DNA of 64,000 bases from Pleurodeles waltl (taxonomy: Eukaryota; Chordata; Amphibia; Caudata; Salamandridae): the NCBI RefSeq assembly GCF_031143425.1, contig NC_090451.1, positions 348,014,339 through 348,078,338 of the forward strand, written 5' to 3'. The translations under genes and the position numbers were made by a program. Under the pieces are notes generated by a model. That model saw nothing but the letters and a program-made list of their open reading frames with translations, was not told the origin of the DNA and searched no databases. This document shows positions 48,301-59,100 of this stretch, one piece after another (positions within the stretch are counted from its first letter, which is position 1; each line of letters starts with the position of its first letter).

Positions 48301-48798
48301 TCCTCACATTTTGGTGACAGAAAGTTCTGGAATCTGAGAGGAGCCACAAATTTCCTTCCACCCAGCGTTCCCCCAAGTCTCCCGATAAAAATGATACCTC
48401 ACTTGTGTGGGTAGGCCTAGTGCCAGCGACAGGAAATGCCCCAAAACACAACATGGACACATCAAATTTTTTCATAGAAAACAGTACCTACCTGTGGATT
48501 TTGGCCTCTAGCTCAGCCAGCACCTGGGGAAACCTAGCAAACCAGCGCATTTTTGAAAACTAGAAACCCAGGGGAATCCAAGATGAGGTGACTTGTGGGG
48601 CTCTGACCAGGTTCTGTTACCCAGAAACCTTTGCAAACCTGAAAATGTGGCTAAAATAACACGTTTTCCTCACATTTCGGTGACAGAAAGTTCTGGAATC
48701 TGAGAGGAGCCACAAATTTCCTTCCACCCAGCGTTCCCCCAAGTCTCCCGATAAATATGATACCTCACTTGTGTGGGTAGGCCTGGTGCCCGCGACAG
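45338..48798. repeat. 383/366-bp satellite-like tandem array with 749-bp higher-order period
   Basis: The marker cttgtgtgggtaggcct occurs at 45372, 45755, 46138, 46521, 46904, 47270, 47653, 48019, 48402 and 48768. Steps are 383 four times, then 366, 383, 366, 383, 366. The 366-base type lacks agctgttttttgcaaag (17 bases), replaced by a direct join in the acagtgcc context. In the right half long and short units alternate, giving a 749-base higher-order unit. Open frames recur in each unit because the units are alike; 383 is not a multiple of three, so no frame runs through. Confidence 0.92.
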
Positions 48799-50090
48799 GA
48801 ATAGATCACACAACGGTCAATGTTGGTCCTTACGTGAGGCAGCTGTTGACCCTGGGGTGATCCATTCCTGACGCAGGCACTAGGTGTAGGCACTCAAGTG
48901 GGGTAGTGTTTTTATCAGGACAGGTGAGGAGTCACTGGGTGGTAGGAGTTTTGTGGATCCCAGCATATTCTTGTAGTTTGTGTGACAGAAATGCGAGAAA
49001 AATAGAGTTTTTATTCAACATTTCAGCTTTGCAGGGTATTCTGGGTAAGAAAACTTTGGGGAATCCACACAAGTCATACCTCTGTGGACTCCCCAAATGT
49101 CTAGTTTCCAGAAGTGTTTGGGTTTAGTATGTTTCTCTATATGGCCGCCGAACCCAGGACCAAAAACACAGGTGCCTGCCTTACAAAACCAGTTTGTTTT
49201 GCCATAGATAATTTTGATGTCTCCACAATACGATTTGGGTGGTGGAATTTGGGGCTGAACTAAATTGGGGAGCTCCCAAGAGAGCACTCTCTCTCTCTCT
49301 GCTTGCCGCCGCATTCACTTGCTCTCTGGGTTGGGCTAACCCACTATTACCCAGTTGCACAAACAGCTTGCGAAGGGACAGCAGGACTGTCCTCATCACC
49401 TCCCTCATAATGTACTGGAAGAGGAGTTATCGAATGGGACTTCTCCGACTGAAAAATCACTCCCAGAGTCTGCGCCATTGTCCTATCCCTCAGATGCTGT
49501 CTCAGTATCTGATGTCTCAGTCTCTGATCCTATGTCAGAGCGGTCCTCTATAACCTGAGTGCAGGCAGCATTCATCCATCAAGATGCCATCTCTGCTATT
49601 GACTAAACTGTTGCTCTAAAACACTAGCCTACGTAGACAGTCACAAAATCGATGGTGTGTGTGAGATACGTGCAACAGTAGAGGCCACCTTACCTGCGCT
49701 TCTTCCCTCAATCAGCACGTTCTTTCAAGACACTCAAAAACACCTTGTCACATACCATTCGTCACAGTCTTTAGCACCTCCTGCGCCCAGTCCAACAATC
49801 ATTATTGGTGCTCCCACTCCTTCCTCCTAGGATTCCCTCATTACCACCCAGCAAAAGTGCCCTTCATCTCTCCATAGCCGCCCTCCACCCCGCACATACA
49901 TTTCATTGGTATTATAGCGCAGGCAATGGCTGACTTTACTAATGTACTCAGCTATTTACATAAAATACAGATTTGCTCTTTGCAGTAGGCATATAAACCT
50001 TCTGCGCTTCTTTATGGCACTAAAACTGCCACTAGACAAGTCTGACCCTTTTTCCCCCATGGAAACCAAACACATATTGACAAAAGTGAT
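48799..50090. other. Non-coding remainder of the piggyBac-like frame
   Basis: Sequence here differs from the satellite. Overlapping open frames at 49239-49558 end in a Ser/Glu-rich stretch (SVSDVSVSDPMSERSS), which could be the N-terminal remnant of a transposase because such acidic Ser-rich starts occur in piggyBac transposases. No catalytic domain follows, so I leave it unassigned. Confidence 0.35.
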
Positions 50091-50098
50091 ATATATAT

Positions 50099-50940
50099 AT
50101 GACAGCCAACCACCTGAAACTCAACTCAAGCAAAACCAAAATAATCCTCTTTGGCCCACACAAAAACACCTGGGACCCCTCATGGTGGCCCACCACGCTA
50201 GGCCCTGCACCCACCCCCGCCATCCACGCACGCAACCTCGGCATCATCCTAGACTCCTCCCTCTCGATGACCCAACAAATCAACGCTCTCACCTCCTCAT
50301 GCTTCAACACACACCGTATACTGAAAAAAACATTCAAATGGATCCCCACAGAGACCAGAAAAACTGTCACTCACGCACTCATCAGCAGCAGACTTGATTA
50401 CGGAAACGCCCTCTACGCCGGCACCACTCTAAAATTCAAACGCGAACTACACGCATCCAGAACTCAGCAGCACGACTCATCCTCGACCTCCCCGGACACG
50501 AACACATCTCTCCACACCTCAAATCCCTCCACTGGCTCCCCATTGACAAAAGGATCACCTTCAAGATCCTCATCCTCGCACACAAATCACTCCACAACAC
50601 AGGCCCTGCCTACCTCAACGAGAGTCACCTTCCACCCCCCTACACGAAACCTCCGCTCAGCTGACCTCTCTCTCGCCTCTGTCCCCCGCATCAAACACAC
50701 CAACACCGGGGGCAGATCCTTCTCCTACCTTGCACCCAAAACCTGGAACGCCCTCCCAACCCACCTTCGCAAGACCCAAAACCTACTTCTTTTCAGGAAG
50801 GGCCTCAAAACCTGGCTTTTCGAACAGTTAACCTCCCAGCCCCTTCAACCCCTCCCTCTGCCCCCCCCCCCAGCGCCTTGAGACCCTCACAGGTGAGTAG
50901 CGCGCTTTATAAATCTCTTTGATTGATTGATATATATAGA
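50099..50940 (+). pseudogene. L2-like LINE, reverse transcriptase 3' end
   Basis: The frame contains NHLKLNSSKTKIILFG, the RT segment after the catalytic box, then LGIILDSSLSM, SSRLDYGNALYAG, and near the end GGRSFSYLAPKTWNALP and FRKGLKTWLF. This order is typical of the C-terminal RT region of L2/CR1-type LINEs. Between about 50450 and 50640 the expected sequence lies in another frame, so two shifts are present. The 3' end is ctttgattgattga at about 50918-50933, an L2-like tandem tail. The 5' part is truncated at an AT-rich microsatellite. Confidence 0.8.
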
Positions 50941-51015
50941 TCTATATATATATATCTACATAGATATATCTATAGATATATCAATGTACATAGATATATC
51001 TACATAGATATATCT
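50925..51015. repeat. TGAT tail and GATA/TATA microsatellite
   Basis: The LINE tail (gattgattga) merges into tatatagatatatctaca-type repeats, which run up to the Penelope-like array. A matching stretch lies at 52373-52412 on its other side. Confidence 0.75.
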
Positions 51016-51364
51016 ATGCAAAAAAAGAGAATAGAGAACTCTGGGTAGTTCCCAAGTTTAGGTGGAGAGCAGCTCTAGTAAGGAGCACCATGCAACACCA
51101 GCGACACTCTAGATTTGCTCACCTCAAATATCTGTTTATCTAGCAAAGTTTTTAAGCAGTGGATCAGCACAGTGCTATCCACGCCGAGCTAGATAGTGAC
51201 AAAGTCTTTTGCCATTTGTACAGCAAAGTCTTTAAGCATAGGTTTGACACAGTGTCAACCTTGCCGAGCTGTAAAATGACAAAAGCCATTTACCACTCCA
51301 GGCACAGTATTACAGCTTTGGACTGGTAAAATACCATCCAAGCCAACCTGGAATGAGTAAAAGC

Positions 51365-51411
51365 AACCCCTGACACGTGTTTCGCTCTCATTAGAGCTCA
51401 TCAGAGAGGTT
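51365..51411 (-). ncRNA. Hammerhead ribozyme, copy A
   Basis: Read on the minus strand, the 47 bases are stem I strand AACCTCT, core CTGATGA, stem II GCTCT-AATG-AGAGC, core GAAA, stem III CAC/GTG with no loop, cleavage site TC, and stem I return AGGGGTT. Stem I pairs over seven positions with one G-U. All invariant core residues are present. The loopless stem III means activity probably needs a dimer, as for other short-stem-III hammerheads. Confidence 0.85.
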
Positions 51412-51838
51412 TAGCTTTGTCCAGACACAAGAGAGCACCCAGTATAAGTCAAAACAAATCCCTTTCAGGGTTAGAGTGCCGCATAAATTAGGCAAAAAAA
51501 GAGAATAGAGAACTCTGGGTAGTTCCCAGGTTTAGGTGGAGAGCAGCTCTAGTAAGGAGCACCCTGCAACACCAGCGACACTCTAGATTTGCTCACCTCA
51601 AATGTCTGTTTATCTAGCAAAGTTTTTAAGCATTGGATCAGCACAGTGCTATCCACGCCGAGCTAGATAGTGACAAAGTCTTTTGCCATTTGTACAGCAA
51701 AGTCTTTAAGCATAGGTTTGACACAGTGTCAACCTTGCCGAGCTGTAAAATGACAAAAGCCATTTACCACTCCAGGCACAGTATTACAGCTTTGGACTGG
51801 TAAAATACCATCCAAGCCAACCTGGAATGAGTAAAAGC

Positions 51839-51885
51839 AACCCCTGACACGTGTTTCGCTCTCATTAGAGCTCATCAGAGAGGTT
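51839..51885 (-). ncRNA. Hammerhead ribozyme, copy B
   Basis: This is identical over all 47 bases to copy A, on the minus strand, 474 bases further on. In an RNA crossing both units, self-cleavage at the two sites would release a unit-length fragment, as in other tandem hammerhead repeats. Confidence 0.85.
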
Positions 51886-51937
51886 TAGCTTTGTCCAGAC
51901 ACAAGACTGGGTGCTGTCTTGTGTCTGGACAAAGCTA

Positions 51938-51984
51938 AACCGCTCTGATGAGCTCTAATGAGAGCGAAACACGTGTCAGGGGTT
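51938..51984 (+). ncRNA. Hammerhead ribozyme, inverted copy C
   Basis: On the plus strand, stem I AACCGCT, core CTGATGA (51945-51951), stem II 51952-51965, GAAA 51966-51969, stem III 51970-51975, cleavage after C51977, and return strand 51978-51984. The only difference from copies A and B is G at 51942, which turns a G-U pair of stem I into a G-G mismatch. The core is intact. Confidence 0.85.
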
Positions 51985-52429
51985 GCTTTTACTCATTCCA
52001 GGTTGGCTTGGATGGTATTTTACCAGTCCAAAGCTGTAATACTGTGCCTGGAGTGGTAAATGGCTTTTGTCATTTTACAGCTCGGCAAGGTTGACACTGT
52101 GTCAAACCTATGCTTAAAGCCTTTGCTGTACAAATGGCAAAAGACTTTGTCACTATCTAGCTCGGCGTGGATAGCACTGTGCTGATCCAATGCTTAAAAA
52201 CTTTGCTAGATAAACAGACATTTGAGGTGAGCAAATCTAGAGTGTCGCTGGTGTTGCAGGGTGCTCCTTACTAGAGCTGCTCTCCACCTAAACTTGGGAA
52301 CTACCCAGAGTTCTCTATTCTCTTTTTTTGCCTAATTTATGCGGCACTCTAACCCTGAAAGGGATTTGTTTTGATAGATATATCTATATATATATATAGA
52401 TCTATATATAGTTCTTTTTTTTTTAGTTG

Positions 52430-53223
52430 TTGTATGGTTCCTTGGGGGCCAAAACCCCAGGGAAACCCTACAACATCTAAAAAAAAATATTGCCCCCACA
52501 GGGGGTCACCCTGCCCACGGGCGACCCCCTGTCTTTTTATTTTATTTTATTCATTAAAAAAAAAAAAAAAAAAAAAACCCTGGGGGGTGCAATCGGGAGC
52601 CAGGAAACAGTTTCAGAAGGCCTCGTAAGACAGGGGAGAGTCTCCCCTTTCTTACGAGGCCTTTTGAAAGATTTCCTGGCCCCCCGATCGCAGCTGTGCT
52701 GCGATCGGGAGGCCAGGAAACCTGAAAGTGTTTCCTGGCCCCCGATTGCAGCACAGCTGCGACCGGCGGCCAGGAAACACTTTCAGGAAGGCCTCGTAAG
52801 AAAGGGGAGAGTCTCCCCTTTCTTACGAGGCCTTCCTGAAAGTGTTTCCTGGCCCCCGATCGCAGGCCAGGAAACACTTTCAGGAAGGCCTCGTAAGAAA
52901 GGGGAGACTCTCCCCTTTCTTACGAGGCCTTCCCGAACGTGGGGAAGGCCGTTTTCCCCATCGAAGCAGGAAGCGCCCGCAAGGCTGCTTCCTGCTTTGA
53001 TGGGGAAAACAACTTTGTAACGTCACAAAGGGGCGGGTGGGGGGCGGGGGGAGACACAGAAGCTTCCGTGTCTCCCGGGGAAAGGGAAAAAAAATAAAAA
53101 ATCCTCGGGTGCGATTCACCCGAGGATTTATTAATACCCTTCCTGGTGTCGCCCACTGGTCGTGACCCGCACCAGGGAGGGTGTGTGGGCATCGGCCAGT
53201 GACCGACGCCTGCTCCAAAAAGG
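52430..53223. repeat. Palindrome cluster
   Basis: Several perfect or near-perfect palindromes use the same arm, ggcctcgtaagaaaggggag. They are centred near 52648, 52811 and 52909, separated by ggccaggaaacactttc segments that are themselves inverted. A further pair of arms (ggaagcnnccc... ttgatgggg) lies at about 52945-53010. There is no coding capacity; overlapping open frames arise from the symmetry. Confidence 0.75.
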
Positions 53224-53227
53224 TTAA

Positions 53228-54286
53228 AACAATAATGCACAAAAAATACACAAACAAGCATAAACCAAACAAATACTCAAATTACTAAAGATATGATTAT
53301 TTTTTATTGAAAAATATGCAAAAATCGAAATTTTTTAATGGTAAGGTTGGCACTGCATCTCAATGACTAACTGTTCAACGTTTGGTTTTATTTAGGAAAG
53401 CAAAATCATCAGGTCAGCTTCTACACTTCCCAAGCCATTTGTTTCTATTTTTAGGAACATAAGATCTGAGAAGAATTTCCACATATAAATGTGGCAGGGA
53501 AAGGAAGTAAAACCATAAGGGCCTCTCTCCTCTCCATAAATTCTCTGTCACATGTAATTAATTTGCTTTATAGAACCTCTCATTTCGGATGTCAAAGCGC
53601 TTTACAGTGGACTACAAGGTGTATGGTTCACATGTCATCTATACTGGTCGGCATTTTCTTTGAGTGCTTGGTCTGGAGACGCACAAACTCAGGATTCAGA
53701 ACGTAATACAGTGGTTACCACTGACTTTAATAATTAGAATGTACGTCTACGTAAGCAAACATTTTTTACAAACATTAGGATAATGAAAGATGAGGGTTAA
53801 AACATAACTTTCTAATTTGTGTCATGCAGGTTGCATGCAGCTCTTTGGTGGCAGTTTATATGTCACTGTGCTATATTACAATTGTAACTTATAAAATGCA
53901 CAGTAACAAAAGAATCTGTCACAAAAGCAGTAACCCACTGGGCTATGCACATAAACTACGGTTCTTTGCATGACGCATATTCTTTGCAGCAGGCGTATTC
54001 ACCATCTGTGCTACCTTAGATAAGTCAAAACTGCCACCGGACAAAAGTCCCATCTCTCTCCAGCAGGAACATTAATCACCAGATTTATGTTCTTGCTTTT
54101 ATTTTCGCATGAAAGCTGGTGGTTGAATTTCAGTGCTTTTTAAACTGCTGCATAAATTAAGTAATGATTAGAAAAACACACAGGTGTTTCTGAGAGGCCC
54201 CAGCTGGAGAAGTGCCTTCCTGTGGACCCTCTGGGAATGTGTCATGGACGCCTGGGAGTCCCCGGACCACAGGTTGGGAAACGCTG
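53228..54286. other. Right arm of hAT-like frame, non-coding
   Basis: I see no gene. A segment near 53965-54055 (tattctttgcagcaggcgta and aactgccaccggacaa) resembles 49975-50045, which suggests a shared older repeat. Confidence 0.4.
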
Positions 54287-54700
54287 GACTATAATAATGG
54301 AGGAATAGAGGATGGAAGAATCCAGAAGTGTTAATTGGGAGATCATAGTGGTAAGATGAGGATTGGGATGAGTAAAGGACAGATGGAGGAGGGAAGAGTC
54401 TGTAGAAAGAGATTGGAGAGATCATAGTAGTACAATGGGGTTTTGGATGAGTTAAAGGAGAGATAAATGAGGGAGACTTTAGTAGGGTTGTTTGAAAGAT
54501 CATAACAGTAAACTGTGGTTTGGAGTGAGCCAGGAGTGGTAGAGTAGGGAAGAGTATAGGAAGGATTAATTTGGAAATCATAGTAGTAGAATGGGTTTGG
54601 GATGAGTTAGAGAGTGGAAATGGAGGACAGATTGATCGAGATATAGGGAGATGGTGAGACAGAGTAAAGCTTTCGAGAGAGTAATTTATTTTTCCTCTAG

Positions 54701-55074
54701 TAAAGTAGGGCTAAAGTAATAAATATGTAGATACATGATTACAAATTAGGGAATATATGTGTAAGGAAATAATATATTGAGATTTAAGTTGTATTGTATA
54801 AACACAGACTTTCAAGAGTTGCAGTATGTAAAGTTAATTTATATGTGTACTTTTATAACATTATTTTATATTTCCTCAATATTTCAATAGTGAAATGATT
54901 GTAGATAAATAGTTGGGAGAATATTTACCTATTGTGATAGATAAAATAAAAACAGAGACTCTGAAGCATATAATCAAACAATTTATATAGAAGCTATGCA
55001 ATGACCTATGAACATGTTAAGTGTGGAATAATATACATATATAAATATATATACATATATATACACTTATATCT

Positions 55075-55107
<33 letters not shown>

Positions 55108-55300
55108 ATATATATACTCATACTTACACCTACAAATACACATTCATAAATATATACATTTGACTGTAAGTAAAATATATATCTGTTAAAAAGGCCCTAA
55201 AGAATATGTATATATTTTAAGATAAAATAGTTATTATACCTATTTGTACAAGGAAATACACATATCTAGATATATACATATAAACAAATTATAAATGTTT
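54701..55300. repeat. AT-rich sequence with TATA microsatellite
   Basis: A dense atatat/acatat microsatellite occupies about 55015-55135; the rest is AT-rich and without genes. Confidence 0.65.
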
Positions 55301-55302
55301 AC

Positions 55303-56650
55303 CTACCCAGGAATCTGCAGTCCATTGCTGTGTGAGTCTGGTGGGTATGTAAGAAATAGCCAACTCTGGAGTAGTCTTCTGACGATAAGATAGTTATCCA
55401 TGGATCGTATATTTGAGGGTAATGAATTCCATGGTTTGGCCACTTGAACAGAGAAAGATGTACCACCTCTTGTGTTTTTCTGGTATGGTGGTGTTTTTAG
55501 GTGGGGTCCCAATCTTGAACCGAGGTTTCTTGTTGAATGTATTTTGTGATTTTATTCCTGATGAAAAACGGTCCTGTTCCATGTACTGCTTTGTGAGTGA
55601 TACAAAGCAGCTTGAAGGTGGATCTTCTGGCAATCAGTCAACAATGTAGGGCCCTCAAGGCAGTGGAGATGTGAGCTTGTGGCTTTACATGTAGGAGTAG
55701 TCTGGCAGCCGTGTTCTGAATGCGTTGTAGTTTTTTCATAGTAGATAGAGATGATCCATGGTAGAGGCCATTGGCGTAATCCAGTTGAGATAGTACAAGA
55801 GAGACAGTAGCCTGTACCCTGTGTAGAAATCTGAGGTGGTGGAAGATGTGTCACAGAGTTTTCATGCTGATGAAGCTTGATCTTGCTAATTTGTCCACTT
55901 GAACATTCATTGTTAACTTGGAGTCCATAGTAATTCTAAGGTTTTTAACTTCCTTTCTTAGATACTTTAGGAGGTGGTCCCAGTTGGCCAGGCCAGGTGC
56001 AGACTGGGTCATAATCTTTCCAGTCACCACAGGTGAGTATTTTTGTTTTGGAAGCATTCAGTTTGAGAAGGCTGTATGTCATCCACTGATCAATGGCTCT
56101 GAGGTAACTGAAGAACTGTGAGTTTCCTATATCTATGAGGCATTCCAGTTCAAGGAGTATTTGTGTGTCATCAGCATAGTTGTAGCATGTGGGTTAAAAT
56201 TAATTGATCATTGCCAGTAATTACATCATGTGAATGTTGAAAAGCATGGGTGAGATGATTGACCCTTGAGAGACCCCTTCTTTTGTGAAGTAGGGTTTGG
56301 ATGAGAAAGGGGGTATGGATGACATTTGTTCTGTTTTGAAGGTAGGATGTGATCCAGTCGAGAGCTATTCCCTCTTTGCATTAGGGCGTCATGGTCATCT
56401 GTGTCAAAGGCAGCTGAGAGGTCCAGGAGAAATAGTGCAGCAACTCCATTGCAGTCTATTGTGTTTTTAAGAACATTCCAAATGGCAATGAGGGCAGATT
56501 CATAGCCTCTTCCTGGGGGGAGAAAGCCATGCAACATGCAACACATGGAATACATACAAGAGCTGGTATGATCGGGCACTGTGTTTTTGTGGGTGCTTCT
56601 CCTCTTGGGTCAAGACTCTGTAGGAGGCATTGATTTTACAGAGGGTACTA
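55303..56650 (-). pseudogene. L2-like LINE reverse transcriptase remnant
   Basis: Minus-strand motifs in order: GRGYESALIAIWNVLKN and ALFLLDLSAAFDTDDHDAL near 56480-56380 (RT domain with the first catalytic Asp), YADDTQILLELE near 56175 (catalytic box), KLTMNVQVDKL near 55900, and GGTSFSVQVAKPWNSLP near 55460 close to the C-terminus. Frames change at least five times. The ends of the element are not identified; the clade call rests on motif order. Confidence 0.7.
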
Positions 56651-58090
56651 TTCTTTCCCTTGCAATGCAACTTGAAATGTAGAAGATTGTTTTCCCTTTA
56701 CTTGGATGTCAATAGTAGTTACTTTTTGCAACCACTACAATCCAATCTTCACAGAATAGTCCTTTTCTGAGTTAGATTTGGTCTCAAGGTGATACTTAAT
56801 GTTCCCATTGATGTAAAACGTAGAAACAGTTTTATCCAAAAGATGATCCAAGTAACTATAATGATCACGCACGTTACACCAAAAAAGATTTTCAAATAGT
56901 TTCTCTAATATTATCTGGCATATTAGCATAGTTGCATAATAGGTAAAGTGCCGTGTTTGAACAAGAGCTGATAGATTTCTGACAAAAATGTTGAGAAGAA
57001 AAGCATGAGAAAGGATCTGAGTGCTACTTATAAGGGGACTCCTTCACCCCTTCCAGAAGAAGTACGAAAATGAATTGGAGGAATGACTATAACTTTCATT
57101 GCATATGATGCATGAATTCTCTCATAGTGCATTAGGTAAAACAAGTGAATGCAAACATAAATACTGAGAGGTCATTCAAATCTGTGTGGCATCAAGGCAC
57201 CTGGCAAAAATTGGCAGACAACCTGATCATGTGAACTATGTGTATTCTCCAAAAGTGTTTGTGAGTACTGTGCCAATTTCACAAGGTTTAATACACTCCC
57301 AAAGGTAATATTTACATGACTTTGCACAACAATCAGCCTAGGGCAACAATCTATTTGGTGGTTTGGTTGGATATGAGGTGGTAGAGGCAGCACCTGTATT
57401 GATGGCGCTTGGTGCCCACCTCCAAGGTCTAAATGATAGGTTAAATATAAAGGCAATTATCTATTCATCTCCTAGCTAGAATGATTTAGTATGGAAATTC
57501 TCAGGGGCACAAACAAGTGGAAGGGGATAAAAAGGAGTAATTGATTGGAAAGCACCTTATGCTATATGCATGGGAACATAAAAGACACAGAACACAACAA
57601 ATCTGGTCCATCAGATAAGAAAGTGTTAGAAAATATAGCCTTCTGCAAAAAATGGATTTACCATAGGACAAGTGCATTATTGAGGTTATCCTCCAGGACT
57701 TTCCATCTGTGGTGCTCCAATTTCAATTGAAGGTTAACATCAGGGTGTTTAGGAAATATTGGCTTGGGTGGATCAAAAATGTAAGAACAGGATTTACTTG
57801 TGTCCTACCTAGGTAAATGGCCACTTCATGCTCCATTACTGGGAAGAATTTCCAGAAGATGGGTACTGACTATGATACCTTTCAAAGATTGAACATATAT
57901 CAGAGCTAGGTGGTATACTTTGTTGGCCAGAATATTCCTTCTAGACATAAGGACAGGGAAGCTCATGATATTATCACCTGTTTTATGCGGCACCAGTTTG
58001 TGGGTGGTTGAGAGGAAAGGGGCACATGGTAAGTTCAATAATGGTATTCTACATAAATAGTGACTCCAAAATATCATCTCATCCAAATAT
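56651..58090. other. Undescribed sequence
   Basis: No protein similarity, repeats or RNA genes are recognised. Open frames are at most 94 codons and have no motifs. Confidence 0.4.
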
Positions 58091-59100
58091 TGTGGTCAAA
58101 ATAGCACCAACTCAGACACTCCCTGGGGCAGACACTCTAAACCAGATCCTGCAACCTGCCAAGAGGAGCTGCCTGGCTGCCTGGCTGCCCAAAGGACTCA
58201 CCTAGAGTGCTGTGTTATGAAGGACTGCTTCTTCTGCAGCAAAACTTGACGCACAGCCTGCCGGAATTGATGCACAGCCTGCCCAGAGGTGAAAGAATCA
58301 CTGCATCGCCGAACCGGAAAAACGCAGCCCGGCTCCCCGAGTGGAGATCGATGCAGTGATAGCATTGTGACCTGCTATAGACGCTTCACCGAGCTGGAAT
58401 GACGCAGCCTGACTTCCGGCAGGAGGAATCGACCCAGCGCCTGCCGTGCAACACAAACTCCAATGCATCGCCCACTGCATCAACGCAGCACCTGTGTCTT
58501 CATCCTACATGCCCTGGATTTCCACACATCGTGCCTGGGCATCAAAAGACCCCGTATCGCAAGGAGGATTCAGGACTGCATGCCGGAATTTGACTCAAAG
58601 TTCTTGCCGCATAGAAAAGAATCGATGCATCGTCTGTGCGCGCCCGGAAATGTGATGCACACCTTCCTTTTTCCACGCATCTCCTGCTCTGCCATCTTCG
58701 TGTGTGTAATTTTGATGCATACCAGGTACTTTGTTTATGCAAGAGACATTTGTTGATTTTTAAAGACTTATGTATGACTCTTCTTAACAGTGATATTTCA
58801 ACTTGTGATTATCAAATCTTCATCGTTTTGACATTAATTTGACCTTAATTAAGATAAATATCTTATGTTGTGGTGTAGTGTGGTGTATTTTTGTGGTGTT
58901 TTCACTGTGTTATTGCATGATTTATTGCACAAATACTTTACACATTACCTTCTAAGTTAAGCCTGACTGCTCAGTGCCAAGCTACCACAGGGTGGACAAA
59001 GGTTAATTTGGATTGTGTGTGACTTACCCTGACTAGGATTGTGGTCCCTACTTGGACAAGGATATCTCCGCGAACGAGAGACCCCATTTCTAAAAGTGTG
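58091..59100. repeat. Probable interspersed repeat, LTR-like
   Basis: Between about 58130 and 58680 the composition is unlike its neighbours: CpG-rich, with frequent gatgcatcg, acgcagcc and gaatcg motifs. From 58760 to 59000 it is AT- and TG-rich. The abrupt composition block suggests a solo LTR or similar repeat, but I cannot find matching ends. Confidence 0.35.

Larger units (their letters stand above)
51016..52373. mobile_element. Penelope-like non-autonomous array: two tandem units plus an inverted copy
   Basis: Unit A (51016-51493) and unit B (from 51494) are direct repeats, each starting aaaaaaagagaatagagaac. From about 51909 to 52373 the sequence is the reverse complement of the end of A plus B. 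B and the inverted copy therefore form arms of about 460 bases with almost no spacer. Each of the three copies carries a hammerhead ribozyme. Tandem and inverted terminal units with hammerheads are known from Penelope-like retroelements; no reverse transcriptase is present here, so the class is inferred. Confidence 0.7.
44279..53223. mobile_element. piggyBac-like frame bounded by TTAA
   Basis: TTAA at 44275-44278 is followed by ccccttagctgctgggcc, a CCC-type start. A second TTAA at 53224-53227 follows ccaaaaagg, whose inverse begins CC. Two TTAA-bounded CC-starting ends suggest a piggyBac-type insertion. Terminal similarity beyond the first bases is weak and the transposase is absent, so the right end is uncertain. 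Confidence 0.4.
44178..54286. mobile_element. hAT-like frame around later insertions
   Basis: cagtggttcccaacctttt starts at 44178. The inverse of the sequence ending at 54286 is cagcgtttcccaacctgtgg, an inverted repeat with few mismatches and the form seen at hAT (Charlie-like) ends. Flanks gaatagaa (44170-44177) and gactataa (54287-54294) match at 6 of 8 positions. No hAT transposase is visible; most of the interval is later insertion. Confidence 0.5.
43990..54700. repeat. Interspersed repeat split by the hAT-like frame
   Basis: The left part (43990-44177, from a tttatatagcacttac string into purine-rich sequence) and the right part (54295-54700, purine-rich with a recurring atcatagtag motif near 54342, 54420, 54491 and 54579) have matching character on the two sides of the proposed hAT insertion. 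The class of this repeat is unknown to me. Confidence 0.35.

Noticed and set aside
45635..48475. Recurring 65-108-codon frames of similar sequence
   Set aside because: They are the same stretch read in each satellite unit. The 383-base period shifts frame, and no start, splice or domain signal supports coding.
49239..49558. piggyBac transposase N-terminus
   Set aside because: The acidic Ser-rich composition is suggestive but no catalytic domain or family motif is visible, so it is left unassigned.
52490..53272. Open frames of 107-176 codons on both strands
   Set aside because: They coincide with palindromes, which produce mirror-image frames; sequence similarity to any protein family is not recognisable.
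58399..58756. Overlapping 64-97-codon frames in the CpG-rich block
   Set aside because: Several frames are open at once because the block has few TA-containing stops; none has a motif.
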